The notes under the pieces: generated by a model | What the model was told of the DNA's origin: nothing | Database searches by the model: none | What the model saw: only the letters and a program-made list of their open reading frames with translations | NCBI GenBank assembly: GCA_944472155.2 | Contig: OX235271.1 | Span: 80,026,256 to 80,090,255 of the forward strand | Reading direction: 5' to 3' | DNA from: Trichobilharzia szidati | Lineage: Eukaryota > Platyhelminthes > Trematoda > Strigeidida > Schistosomatidae | Length of the DNA stretch: 64,000 nt | Program-made: the position numbers and the translations under genes | Part shown: positions 21,601 through 33,600 of the stretch, piece after piece | Position numbering within the stretch: the stretch's first letter is position 1 | Layout: each line of letters begins with the position of its first letter

Positions 21601-24600
21601 TTCCAGTGGTACTCTAACTGATGTCAGCTCATGATGAAATCCTCCATGCAAAGAAACTTATTCGTTTACTGAAGAAAACAAGCAAAACAACAGCATGGTG
21701 CTGTGTACTACTGATTGATTGATATAAGTAGTTAGAAAGCTTTCACGTCAAACAATGCTTGAATCACATCCACCTCTCTGAACTGTGCTAGGTCGGGTAC
21801 ATCGCTAATGGGAAATGGCCGTTCAGTGTTAAAATCTTCTCCACCTGGCACTAGTGGTTGATGAGGCCAGTCTCAAACTACTTATAGCAAACAATCAGTA
21901 GTATATAGTATCAGGTTATGAAGCTTGATTTATTGATTACCATTTTTATGATATGAAACAGACGACACATTGTGGTCTCACTGCTTCTGGTTTTAAGAGG
22001 GAACTGTAATATATTTCTCCCTAAAATTTGATTTAAAGCCAAAACAAGCTATATGGTAATTGCTCCATTATTTTTTGCATTCAAATTTGAGTTCATGGGC
22101 TAAAAACAAAGAAGAAATTGATATCTAAACCTAAAATATTTTTGTACTAGGATAAGAAAAAGTAGAGATATCTATATAAATCGATACGTTAACAAATCGA
22201 CTGTTATCTGGGTCAACTTCTAGTGTTAATAAAGAAAGAAAAAAATATAACTGATCAAAAGTTTTTCATCCTTATTTTGGATAGACAAGTCAATGATGCG
22301 TTAACTTACTAGGTATAGTAAGTGTAGTATGGTATACATTTAAGGTTTTTGTAACCCTTCAATTAACTGGAAAATATGTAATAAACATAACAGCAATGAT
22401 AATATGAACACTAATCTATTGGGTAGGTAGGTGTGTAGATGAAGCGTTAAAATGCATAAAAAGAAGCAAAAGGACAAATAAGAAGCATAAAGGCAAAAAA
22501 AAAGAATTCATTTTCGATTATTACTGTTTTATCTTCTCATTTACTGCTATTCTCTGAATACTATTCACCTATTTATTTTTTTTATCTCGTCACCATAATT
22601 TCCGCATTTTCATCAAAGAGTGAAAAGGTTATTTTAAGCTTTTATCCTGGTCAAACATTTTGTTCATTTTGATTAGAAAAAACAGTTAAATGCAAAAAGG
22701 GATAACTGGGTAGTTGAAGGATTCTGCAAAACGACAGATACTGCTAGAAATTCTTTGACACGTCTTCCAGCTCCAAAAATGACAATCTACACGAAATTGC
22801 AGTAAGCAGGATAAGGATGATATGGCCAGAATGTTAAGGGTATTCGGCACAATCATTCCTAAATTAAAACAAATTGGTTAGTGCAAGTTTAGAACTTGAA
22901 CACTGTGGTAGAATGTAATTCCATATTAGATAAGTTTATTTTAATAACCATACGGCGATGCAATATTAACAACTGGATGATGTTTCGAGTATAAATTATT
23001 GTTCATAATTATATCAATTTATTTACACGTTTTCACATTTTGTCTTATATATATTTTCTCTGTTTCTGGCTTTCCAACTTCCCTTTGTCGTTTGTTACCA
23101 CTTTGTATATCTCCGATTTAGGCGTTGCGTCATTCCGTTTGCACATGTGCGGTGTTGAATCGATAAAGAAAGCTTCAGTGATTAACTTCTCTCCCCACCT
23201 AGATATATTACTCTTTAATACTCTAACCCTGTCCCACCAACCCTTTTATATAATTACATGCAAGTGAATGCAGTGCAATGACTAAGCTTTTTTCTACGTT
23301 ATTTAACTTAGCAGGGTCAATTATTCTAGGTAAAGCTGAATTTTTAGGTTCCAATAGTCCAGTTGACCCCAATCTACTAATTTGACCTATGTAATTGACC
23401 TCACAGTCAGCATTACATAGTATTTGATAAATTATATCATTTCTCCTAATTGGTATTTGGTCCCATTGAAAGTCCATTAATGTTATTCCTATTACTGATC
23501 CCTTGGGTTCTCAGTGAAATGTAGCGCCTCAACAAAACATCTCCATCCCGTCCTGCTTCCTAAAGTCCTATTCACCTGACCCCACGACCACCAAGAAGCT
23601 CTCATCTCCTCTTCACACGACCTCCTCCATGTCATCCTTGGACACACAACTCGTCGTTTCCCATTCAAGTCCCGCTCGAACGGTGGCCTAGCGTAGGCGA
23701 TATCATTCGATGGTCTACTCCATTTTCTCCGGCATATTTGTTCAACAACAGATTCTTGTCAACTTTGTTCCTAGAGTGTCTTGTTGCTAATCCTTTCCAG
23801 CGGGGCATTTGATCTTCAGTATGGAGTCAGAGAAGGCGACTGTTGAGGAAGGTCTGCAGTGGATGGTTGGGAATGCTTCTCGTGATGCCCTCACCAAGTT
23901 TCTCATCCATATAGAAGAAGTGACTGACTTAACATTGGTGTTGAAACTGCCTATAGATACCCCCTAATCGCGTCTATATTTTCGCGTAAATATTCTGAGT
24001 TGATTACAGTGAAGGGAGTGAAGTCAGGATATAATGTAAGTATCAGAATGTGTATCGAAAAAGCTTGCATCTTAGGGAATCAGATTCGTTTAGCAGTTTT
24101 ATTATCCTGTATTTTATGGGTGTAGAACTTCAAGAAAATATTTGGCTAATCAACATAAACACTCTACTTTGATCCAATGGGTTCCGGGTTAGAATCCTGT
24201 CTTGGCTACTTCAGCCTAGGCGTCGAAACAACATCATTTGTAATTGTGGCCAGCGGTTGGGTATCTTAGTACTAAGTAACTAAACTAACTAAGATTAAAG
24301 AAATATCACAAAGATTTTCGGGGTAGTAAACACACAAAGCAATTTGATTCTTCTAAAGCTTCTTGAAGCTACAGCTGTCAAAAATATGATGTATTTATTT
24401 GCGAAATGACACTTGGGATGATTTATGGACTGATATGGAAAGCTATGACAACAGAATTGAAACAATTAAAGCAAGCAAAAACTATAGAAACGCAGAAATA
24501 TTTAAGAATACATAAGTTTGGGAACTTAAGAATGTTCGGTTGATAGAATAGGGAGAGTCTAGGTGAAAACAAGTGTATCATATATATTGTGCATGCTAAA

Positions 24601-27600
24601 TTTTTCGGATGAAGGAGATACCTTCACAAAAAAATCAAGATTTAAACTAATGTTATACAACACTTATTAGTAAGCATACCATTTTGGATTAATCCACAAA
24701 CAAAAGATGCATTCACATGAATATTCAACATCCGTTTGATCTGAATATCAAGATATAAATTCAACTGAAAAACGTATGAGAAATAGTCAGTTATATATGA
24801 ACTTATTATCCATAAAGTTTATTAGATCGCTGATAAAACATTTCCTATAGCATTTTAAGGATATGGGGAATACCGAATACTAACTAATAGGTCTCTATTT
24901 GTTAAGCTTACACTTTATTATGATAGGAGGAATTTCATGACTGGCTAAATCCTTTTATTAAGTCAAACTAATGTCAAAGTGTTATCTGAGTTCGCTTTCT
25001 TCAGGCTGTTTATTGATGTTTACTCCTTTTATGCTCCATTTGTGCAAATATGAATAAGACCGAATAGGTTGTCTACACAGGATGTGATGAATGCTGCACG
25101 GTAGAGAAGTGAAATGTTCCATATTGTACGATACACAGTTGTTCTATAGTGACTCCGAAGAATTTCTCTTCCATTCATTTATCTTCACAGAAAGAAATTA
25201 ATCATCAGTTTTGTATATTTTAAGTGTCATTCCATTTTGTTCACTCTCGGTCTTACCCATTAGATAAAAGTAGAGTGTTTATGTTGATTAGCCAAATATT
25301 TTCTTGAAGTTCTACACCCATAAAATACAGGATAATAAAACTGCTAAACGAATCTGATTCCCTAAGATGCAAGCTTTTTCGATACACATTCTGATACTTA
25401 CATTATATCCTGACTTCACTCCCTTCACTGTAATCAACTCAGAATATTTACGCGAAAATATTGACGCAATTAGGGGGTGTCTGTAGACATTTCAACATCA
25501 GTGTCAAGTCAGTCACTTCTCCCATATCGATGAGAAATTCGGCGAAGGCATCATGAAAAGCATTCCCAACAACCCACCGCAGACTTTCATCAACAGTCGC
25601 CTTCGCTTACTCCGTATTGAAAATCAAGTGCCCAGTTGGTGAGGACTAGCAAACGGAACTCTGGAAACGGGGCAAAGACGAATCTGATGTTCAGCAAATA
25701 TGCTGGAGAAAATGGAGTTGGATCGAACACACGCTGAGGAGACTGTCGAATGATATCGCACACGCGAGGTCAACGTTCGAGCGGGACTTGAATGGGAAAT
25801 GACAAGTTGGATGTCCAAGGGTGACACAGAGGAGGTCGTGTGAATAGGCAATGAAAGCTTCTGGGTTATCGTAGAGCCAGGTGAATATGACTTTGGGGAT
25901 CAGGACTAGATGGAGATGTTTTGTTGAGGCCTTACATTTCACTGGGAAAGCAGTTGGACAATAGTCCCTGATAATTTACTTATTTTGTAACGTATCCATC
26001 TACAAAGTTCCTCTTCCTGAATAAGTTGAGTAGTTGAGACATGTTAAATTGTATACCAACAACTCAACACAACCTAGTCACTCGAACAGTAGTCATTTTT
26101 GCCTCATTCCCCTTGCAGTCATCAGTCGATGCATACTTTTAGCCTTATTACCAATCTGTCATCGATGTAGTCTTCCCTGTCGACTAATTTCTTGGTAAAA
26201 AGATTCAAGTCCATTTATATAGTAAAATGTATGGTTAAGTTTTATATTTATGTTATGCTTGTACGCATATAAAGCGAATATGTACGAAGCTTTATAATTT
26301 TCCTTCCAATCCATTCTTCCTCTTTTACAGTTATACTTCCTAACTGATGGACATTGTATTTATCGTGGACCAGTTTCATGCTTAGTTCCATACTTGGCTA
26401 CACAAGATTTAATTTGTCCATCTTATCATAATCCTGCTGATTATTGTAAGTAGTTTTCCTTCATTTTCAACAAAAAAGAAGAATTATTCTATAGTTAATT
26501 ACACTTTTTATCGACAGTACTAATTGTCAATTAAATCTTAATGGTAAATTAATCGATTATACATTTACTACTGTTCAGTGATTTTAGTAGTAAAGCTTAC
26601 AGCTGTATGAAGAAGGAATGATTGACATTTGATGTGAATTTTAATTACTTATATGGTAGGCTTTTTATGTGAATAAAACTAATATATGAAATAAATTAAA
26701 AATGTTAAAATTTAAGTGCAGTTTATTTCACTTTCAACGTAGCTTTCCTAACGAAATCAAAGCGAACTAGACAGTGCTGCTTTTATCTTACTTTGTGATC
26801 TATTAGCATGAAACAGTTAACTCTTTCTGCACTTTCAAATTAGTACAAAGTAACTGTTCAGCACCCGTCAGCTTTCTGTTATTCAATAGTTGATGTCGTT
26901 TAAGGAAGAAAATCAATCAAATCTGAACTAATGCTATAGCATCCTAGGGACTATAACCATACAGTCCACACCCTCTACATGGCTCATACCAACTGTTGAA
27001 GAGTTTATAGATTGGAGCTACGCTTTTTACTGAGTACCGCTGACTGTTTCTCAGCCTAATCTTATTTCAATTAGCACTGATCGTTGAGGTAAATGACGGC
27101 GTGGCATGCATAACGCATACGCTAGACATATCGCGCATGTAATAAACATGACTCGTGTTAGCAAATGCCAACCAGCCTTTTTATTTTATATATGCTAAGA
27201 TTACATCGGTTATCAGTCTATGAAAGCTGATACGGATTTCAAAATTAATGAAGCATTCGGCACATCTGAACACTTCTCGACTTATCCTCAAACTAGCGGT
27301 CGTTGTTATTTAGTTTGGCAACATTATCTTATGTTAAACAGGAGTTAATCACGTGCCAAACGTATTTTAATTTTTGCTCAAACTGTTCTGAAGACGCATT
27401 TGTCAGTGTCTTCGTCTAAAGGAATAATATCACCGGTATACTTAAAATCAAGATGACATCCATGGTAATAAGTCAGTCCATGAGATAACAAAGTTGTTCA
27501 AAGTCTAATACATTAGCGCATCTTTAATGAATTTCATTAAAAAACGGTGTAATCAAGTATCAGTGATGAACACCATCGGTCAGATATAGTCATCTTAGTA

Positions 27601-30600
27601 GTTGGTTTTGGTCCTAAGTTAGTGGAATAGTTGTATTAGGAGTATCTATTCAGTTTGATGATGAAAAACGCCCAGTGGTGGTTCAGGTAATTGCCTGTCC
27701 CGTTCTAGCACTGATTTAAAACATAGTGGAGGGACACTGTCACATCCAGTGACCACTGATATCACCTAATAATTGGTCACCCAGGTGTCTGTAATTGATG
27801 AAAAAGATCGGAGGAAGATTGCCACTGCTTCTGTAACTGCTGTGTGGACTTCTATCTTGCATAAGTTCATCCAAGTGTTTACATAGAGATAAATGGACAT
27901 AAAAGGCAGTCATTTGCAAAGCTATAACAGGCCTATTCTCTTGGTGAGAAAGGTAGCTAGATACATATTCCAAAATAAAATCTATTTAGTAATAGAAACG
28001 GTAGTGAAGACTGTTAGCAACCTGAGGATGAAGATTAGTTGACATCCGTGGATTCCTACGGTTTCTTTGGAAGTGATAGACGAAAGGAGATTGATAAGCT
28101 CTTATATTTTACCAGTTCGTAGCATTGAATGATATGGATAAATATTATAGAAAAGCTTCTAAACTTAGTAATTATGTTTTCATGATTTGATTGGATGGAG
28201 GATTTCATCATGAGCTGACATCAATTGTTGTACATGTGACTTACATTGTACTCTCACACTGACAAATGATTTCACTGAGGTTAGAATTGAGTCATAACAG
28301 ACGATAAGCGAACATTATAGGTTGGAATTCTGTGTACATTAGGTGTACATTAGCACTGTAGATTAGACGATCGTGTCACACATTATTTGTTGACTTGTTG
28401 GTTTACTGCTCACTTTTGGACATGCCATTTACACAGACAGACAAACAAACAAACAGATCAACCGTACTGCTTATTTACACAGTATGATTCCCTTGGGTTC
28501 CGAGGAGAACATCAGCAGCACATCACCATTCCACTCTGCTCTTTGCAGTGAGTTTTAGCTGGCTCCCATAAGCCATTCCTTTCTCATATGTTCACCTCCA
28601 TTTCACCCTCGGCGGCTCAACTCTTCGTTTCCTATTTGGGTTTCACTCCAGGGCCTGGCTAGCGGTTTTGATCAATAGTTTCCTCAACAAATTTCTAATC
28701 CATCTCCACTTCCTTCATCATATTTGTTACGTGATAGGTTCATGTTTAGTTTGTTACCAAAGCTGCCTGTTTCTAATCCTTTCTGTCTGGTTATTTGATG
28801 CTAAGTATGGAGCGAAAGCAGCTGTTGACAAACATCTATAGTTCATTTATTAGTTTAGTTTAATAGTTTATTAGCCGGTCTTAAGTCTGGAGAAGAAGAT
28901 AAGGTTGAGCGTAGGGCTGGGGACAACCCAGGAGAATTAATCCAACCACTACTGAAGCTTAAAAGCTTTTCATGAAGCGTAATCATTTCTCCATTAACAA
29001 AGCAAGTGCGTGTCTATAAACTTTACAGAAACTGGTATTATATTCTAAAGAGAATAAAACAAAAGAGGCAGAAGGGAAGATGCTGTGTTATAGTACATAT
29101 TCCCAATTTACTTAGATGATTTAATTGGTTGATCAGTCAACATAGCTTTACTCATTTACACTTATTATTTATCTATTAATAGTTATGGAAGTGGCTTGTG
29201 GTGAACATGGTGAGCATAACATGCGATTAGCAATGACTGCACGTCGTGGAGCACTTGATGAAACAGTAAATTATTTAAAAGAGAAAAGAGCCTTCCTAAG
29301 TACTTCAGCAAGTAATACAACTGAACGTCCAATAGATAATGTCCAGTTGATTGTCACCTCCTCTTCACCCTCATCATCTTCCTCACTGTCAGCTTATCAT
29401 TCACCAGTTAGAAAGAATGATGATAATTCAAGGAAAAACTCTAAACAACTTGCGAAAGATGTAAGTTAGTGTACAGAATATTTAAATTATATAATTTTTT
29501 TTTCATAAAACCTGTGTTTGTCAGTGATTTCATTCAAAAAGTGAACTGTGTGGGATTTTTCCCAGAAGTGTCACACTTTAAACACAATATATAAAAGAGG
29601 GCTATGGAAGTGATACTATAGTGAATGAAAATAATTAAGTGAGGATTGATGAAGAGGCTCAGAATGTTGAAGCAGATTATGAGTGAATAGGAGTGCAGAA
29701 TTTTAGGGAGTTTCCTAAAAAGAAGCATCCTACGGTTGTTTATCAACATTTTGACGACTCTAAGCAGTCAATTTAAAGCTTAATATTCTTGGCTTGAAAC
29801 ACCGATTATCAACTTCAGAGGCGGCTGCTTTTCCACACCATTCGTGATGTTTACACGAACGTACTTACCTTGAGTACCACGTAGTATTGTGATGCATTCA
29901 ACATTCAGTATCGTGATGTAATTTGTCTATTATACAGTAATGAAATCTCAGTTCTTTCAACAAAAATTGTATATGAAGTACATTTTCATGGACGTATCAG
30001 CAAATAATAAACTAGACTTCGTTGTGAAGTCACTTCTGAACATGTTTAGAAGAAAAATAAAAGCTTAGCAATCATGTCCTCTAGCTTAGAGAATACAACA
30101 ACATGCCAAAAACATCTGCCTGCACTACAGATCAACTCCACTGGGTCACATTTTTCCCATACAATAAATCTACTGAAATCATATGTATGACCTGATTGTT
30201 GTCAGAGTAGAACAGTAGTATTGTTTTATCTATGATAATAATAATAAAGCTTTATTTCAGACAATATGGGAACATAAAGTACAGAAATTTTAAGCGTATT
30301 CAGTTCCAAGATGTTTCCTCTTCATACACGATTTACGTGTAAAGTAGTAATCTGATGGACATCATATGACGTTGCTTTGTTGCATATGAAGAGAGAACCA
30401 ATTCTATACATTTTCTCTTCATTTCCTTCAAGAACTATACAGCATTTAGTTGAAAGCTAATTCGATTTTTGTGCAAATCGATCTAATGGTCATCTCGCAC
30501 AACTGCACGATTAAAACAATAAGAGATGAAGAAGAATTTAGACGTTTTGATGGTTAGAAATTCTGGTAGCTCAGTGATTTAAGCAGGCCACTGATTCACT

Positions 30601-33600
30601 TTGTCGCATTTATTAACAATAAATTCATATAAAAGTCATACTATTGAAACTTACTTTGTTGGTATTAGATAGTTGGAGGCAATAGGCAGGAAGCCTTGCC
30701 TGACCTAGGTTTCGTGCTAGCTGGCACTCGCCTGTTAGCAAGGCTTATCTGCAACCTCGAAGGAACTCATGTCCCTTCTGAGATTCAAAGCCGCGTCACT
30801 CAGTGGTGCAGTCAGAGACGTTACCACTGAGCTATTCAGACTAGCGATTAACCTGCTGTGGGACTGTGTTGGATATTTTTGATTGGACACTAGTTTGTAG
30901 CCAGTGTAATTTGTTCTAGTCGTTTGTTTGGTGCAGACTGAATTCTATCACTCAAGTTTATAATGTGACCACCATGCTAGGTGGCTCACCATCATGGTGC
31001 ACTGTGAATTGTTGGTATTAGATGGTTGGAGGCAGTTGGCAGGAAACTTACTTCCTCCTTGAACTGAGTAACGTATTCATCATGAGTTTAAAACCAGTAG
31101 TGAAGTTGTACTCACGTTTCTTACTGTTGACCATCAAAGCAATATGTAAACTTTGCATAAATTCAAATTCTCTCTTTAAGATACGTAAATTAAAAATGAA
31201 TCAAAATAGTTTTAACCGTGAAATGTGTCGTGTCTTTGGTTATTTGAAAATTGCACAAATGAGTACAAAGTGAAAAGCTTATTAACACATAAATTTAGCC
31301 ACTGCTTTGTTTAGTTGTTAACAATTATTCGTCTGTATTTAACACTATTCGTTCCAAGCGGTAAATATTTTCAATTTCAAGAAAACTGTTGCTTCTGATG
31401 CTACTTACGCATCGTAGAAAGCGAAAACTACTTTGATCACCAGTAGAGAATTCCAGTGTAATAAAGTGCAAAACAGAAATTTTATGGGTGTAATCTCTCA
31501 GCTTGTAGAAACTGATAGCTGTTATGTTGAATTATTGGGGAATAAATATATTTCGTTTTTCACTCTAATAAACAAAAACTTAGACTTCCTTCATCTTGGA
31601 TGATTACATACCCATTTTTCTTGTATTACCCTCATGTTGTCCATGGATTCGTTAACTAGAAACATTTGGTGCCAGTGTCAAGGGCAATAAATTCAGCCTA
31701 ACAGTCCATAAACACTGTAGATATATATACTTAATGATAAATGTTATCTATTCTGATATTGAATAAGAGTTTTCCAAAAATTTATGTTTAGCATGTCATT
31801 TTGCAGCTTAGTTAACATTACTAACCAATTAGATGACTTGATAGATGTCTTCATATCAGATTTCAATGTATACATATATAAGATATAAAATATATCTATA
31901 TTATTTTTATATACGTTCTATAACTTGTAAAAACAGGAGACATCATTACACATGGAAATGTCTGTTTTCCTACCTCATGCTAATGGCCCTGTACATACTG
32001 TAAATCAAAGTTTTGTCAGTTCAGATTGTATAAAAGTAAGTTTTATTGAAGCAGAGTATATGTTCATTATTTATTGACTTGTGTATATCATAGAATTCTT
32101 TCATTTTGTTTATTTTCTATAGTTGGTTTTTAAGGATTAGTCTTTTTGTTTTTTACCAGTTGATCACGGCTTGATATCAGTTAGGAAACCAATGAAAACC
32201 AGGGAGTACTAGACAGCTGTTTCATCCTAGTTTGGGAATCATAGGCAGTACTCATCCACTGCGGTTAGAACCCAGGACCTTGCCACCCACCGATGACATT
32301 GGTTGGGGTCGCGCTAAATCGCGAATTAGTAGAAGTTAGAATTCATGGGCCATTTGAATCGGGTCCCAGTGGCTGAATGGTATACAAGCTTGCCCTGTAA
32401 CCGCAAGGTCCTGAATTCGAACCATTGTGGTGAGTGCGCACAGCCGATGATTACTAAACTAGGATGAAACAGCTGTCTAGTAATCCCTGGTCTTCAGTCA
32501 TTTTGTTTATTTTGATAATTTGAAACTGTAATGATCAAATCAGTGTTTTATCTTCTGATCGAATTACTACACTTACTGTTGAAGTCACAGTGAGTATCGG
32601 CATAAGTTAAGTAGGGCATTAAATTGGTGAATAGATAACTTATTGGAGAGTGTAATCTGAATGAAATTCAGTAATTTTGACGTTATCTCAAATAAGATTA
32701 GACAAACGTGCTCTCCTTTTGTTACCCATCCACTCAAAATTTGCTTTAAGACCTCTTTAGGGATATTTTTAAGTGATGGTTAGTAGTGAGACCACTAAAA
32801 ACGGTTTTCTTAGAAGGCGGAATGCAACTCTTTAACTAAAGCTGTACAACAGTTCATCTACCATTACATGGTGTTAAGTTACACCAAAATGAAGGGAAAC
32901 TAAAATCTAGAATAAGAAATGACACCAGTTAGAGAAATAGAAGAAAACTGGGAGTACTAGACACCTGTCTGGTCTTAGTTTTGGAACTCTTCAGCAAAAC
33001 CCATCCATGACCTCACTGGAGATCAAACCAAAAAATGAATGTCTGAATGATTAGCGCGATTGCTCCGTAACCTGAAGGTCCTGGATTTGATTCGTGTTAA
33101 CGTTACGGGTGGGTTTTGCTGAACAATCACAAACTAAGTCAAAACAACTGTTCAATACTTCTTAGTTTTCAGTCTTTCTTGTTTCGATTTATTCTTCTAG
33201 TTTACACCATCTTTGATGTCTTGTTTACAGATGTTAAAGAAAGCAATAGACAGTCACTACCTGGCACAAACATAATACTGAAGCTTACTATATCGCTTTC
33301 ATTTAGTTGTTTTTGAACCATTTTAAATCTTAGTATGCTCGTCATAACTCCTTCAGAATCTGACAGTATTACATTTGGACCATTTTTCTTACAATCGCTT
33401 CATTGTACTGAGTATAACCGCCTGTTGTATAGACAATAAACTGAATTATATAAGCACCCAATGTACATACGCAAGCATAAATAGGACTGAATTTTCGACT
33501 AGTAATGACTGTTATTTAACATAGCTTATTCAAGTGTATAATGTTAAAGTGAAAGGGAAAGAGGGAAATTTATTCAAATCAATATCACCCATGAGAAAAT

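Larger units (their letters stand above)
21295..21663. repeat. Family A foldback SINE with 12-bp target duplication
   Basis: AGAAACTTATTC occurs at 21295-21306 and 21652-21663, flanking a 345-bp insert (21307-21651). The left arm (about 21320-21445) is a minus-strand tail plus module. The centre (about 21445-21540) is a minus-strand tRNA-like promoter with B box GGTATTCGAACCC and the A-box region near 21490-21510. The right arm (about 21545-21651) is the same module and tail on the plus strand. Arms of roughly 100 bp are inverted copies, so the transcript would form a long hairpin around the promoter. The single duplication shows the inverted arrangement existed before insertion. Confidence 0.85.

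Noticed and set aside
29534..29749. Hydrophobic 71-codon ORF on the minus strand
   Set aside because: AT-rich intron sequence gives Ile/Leu/Phe-rich frames by chance; no support from motif or neighbours.
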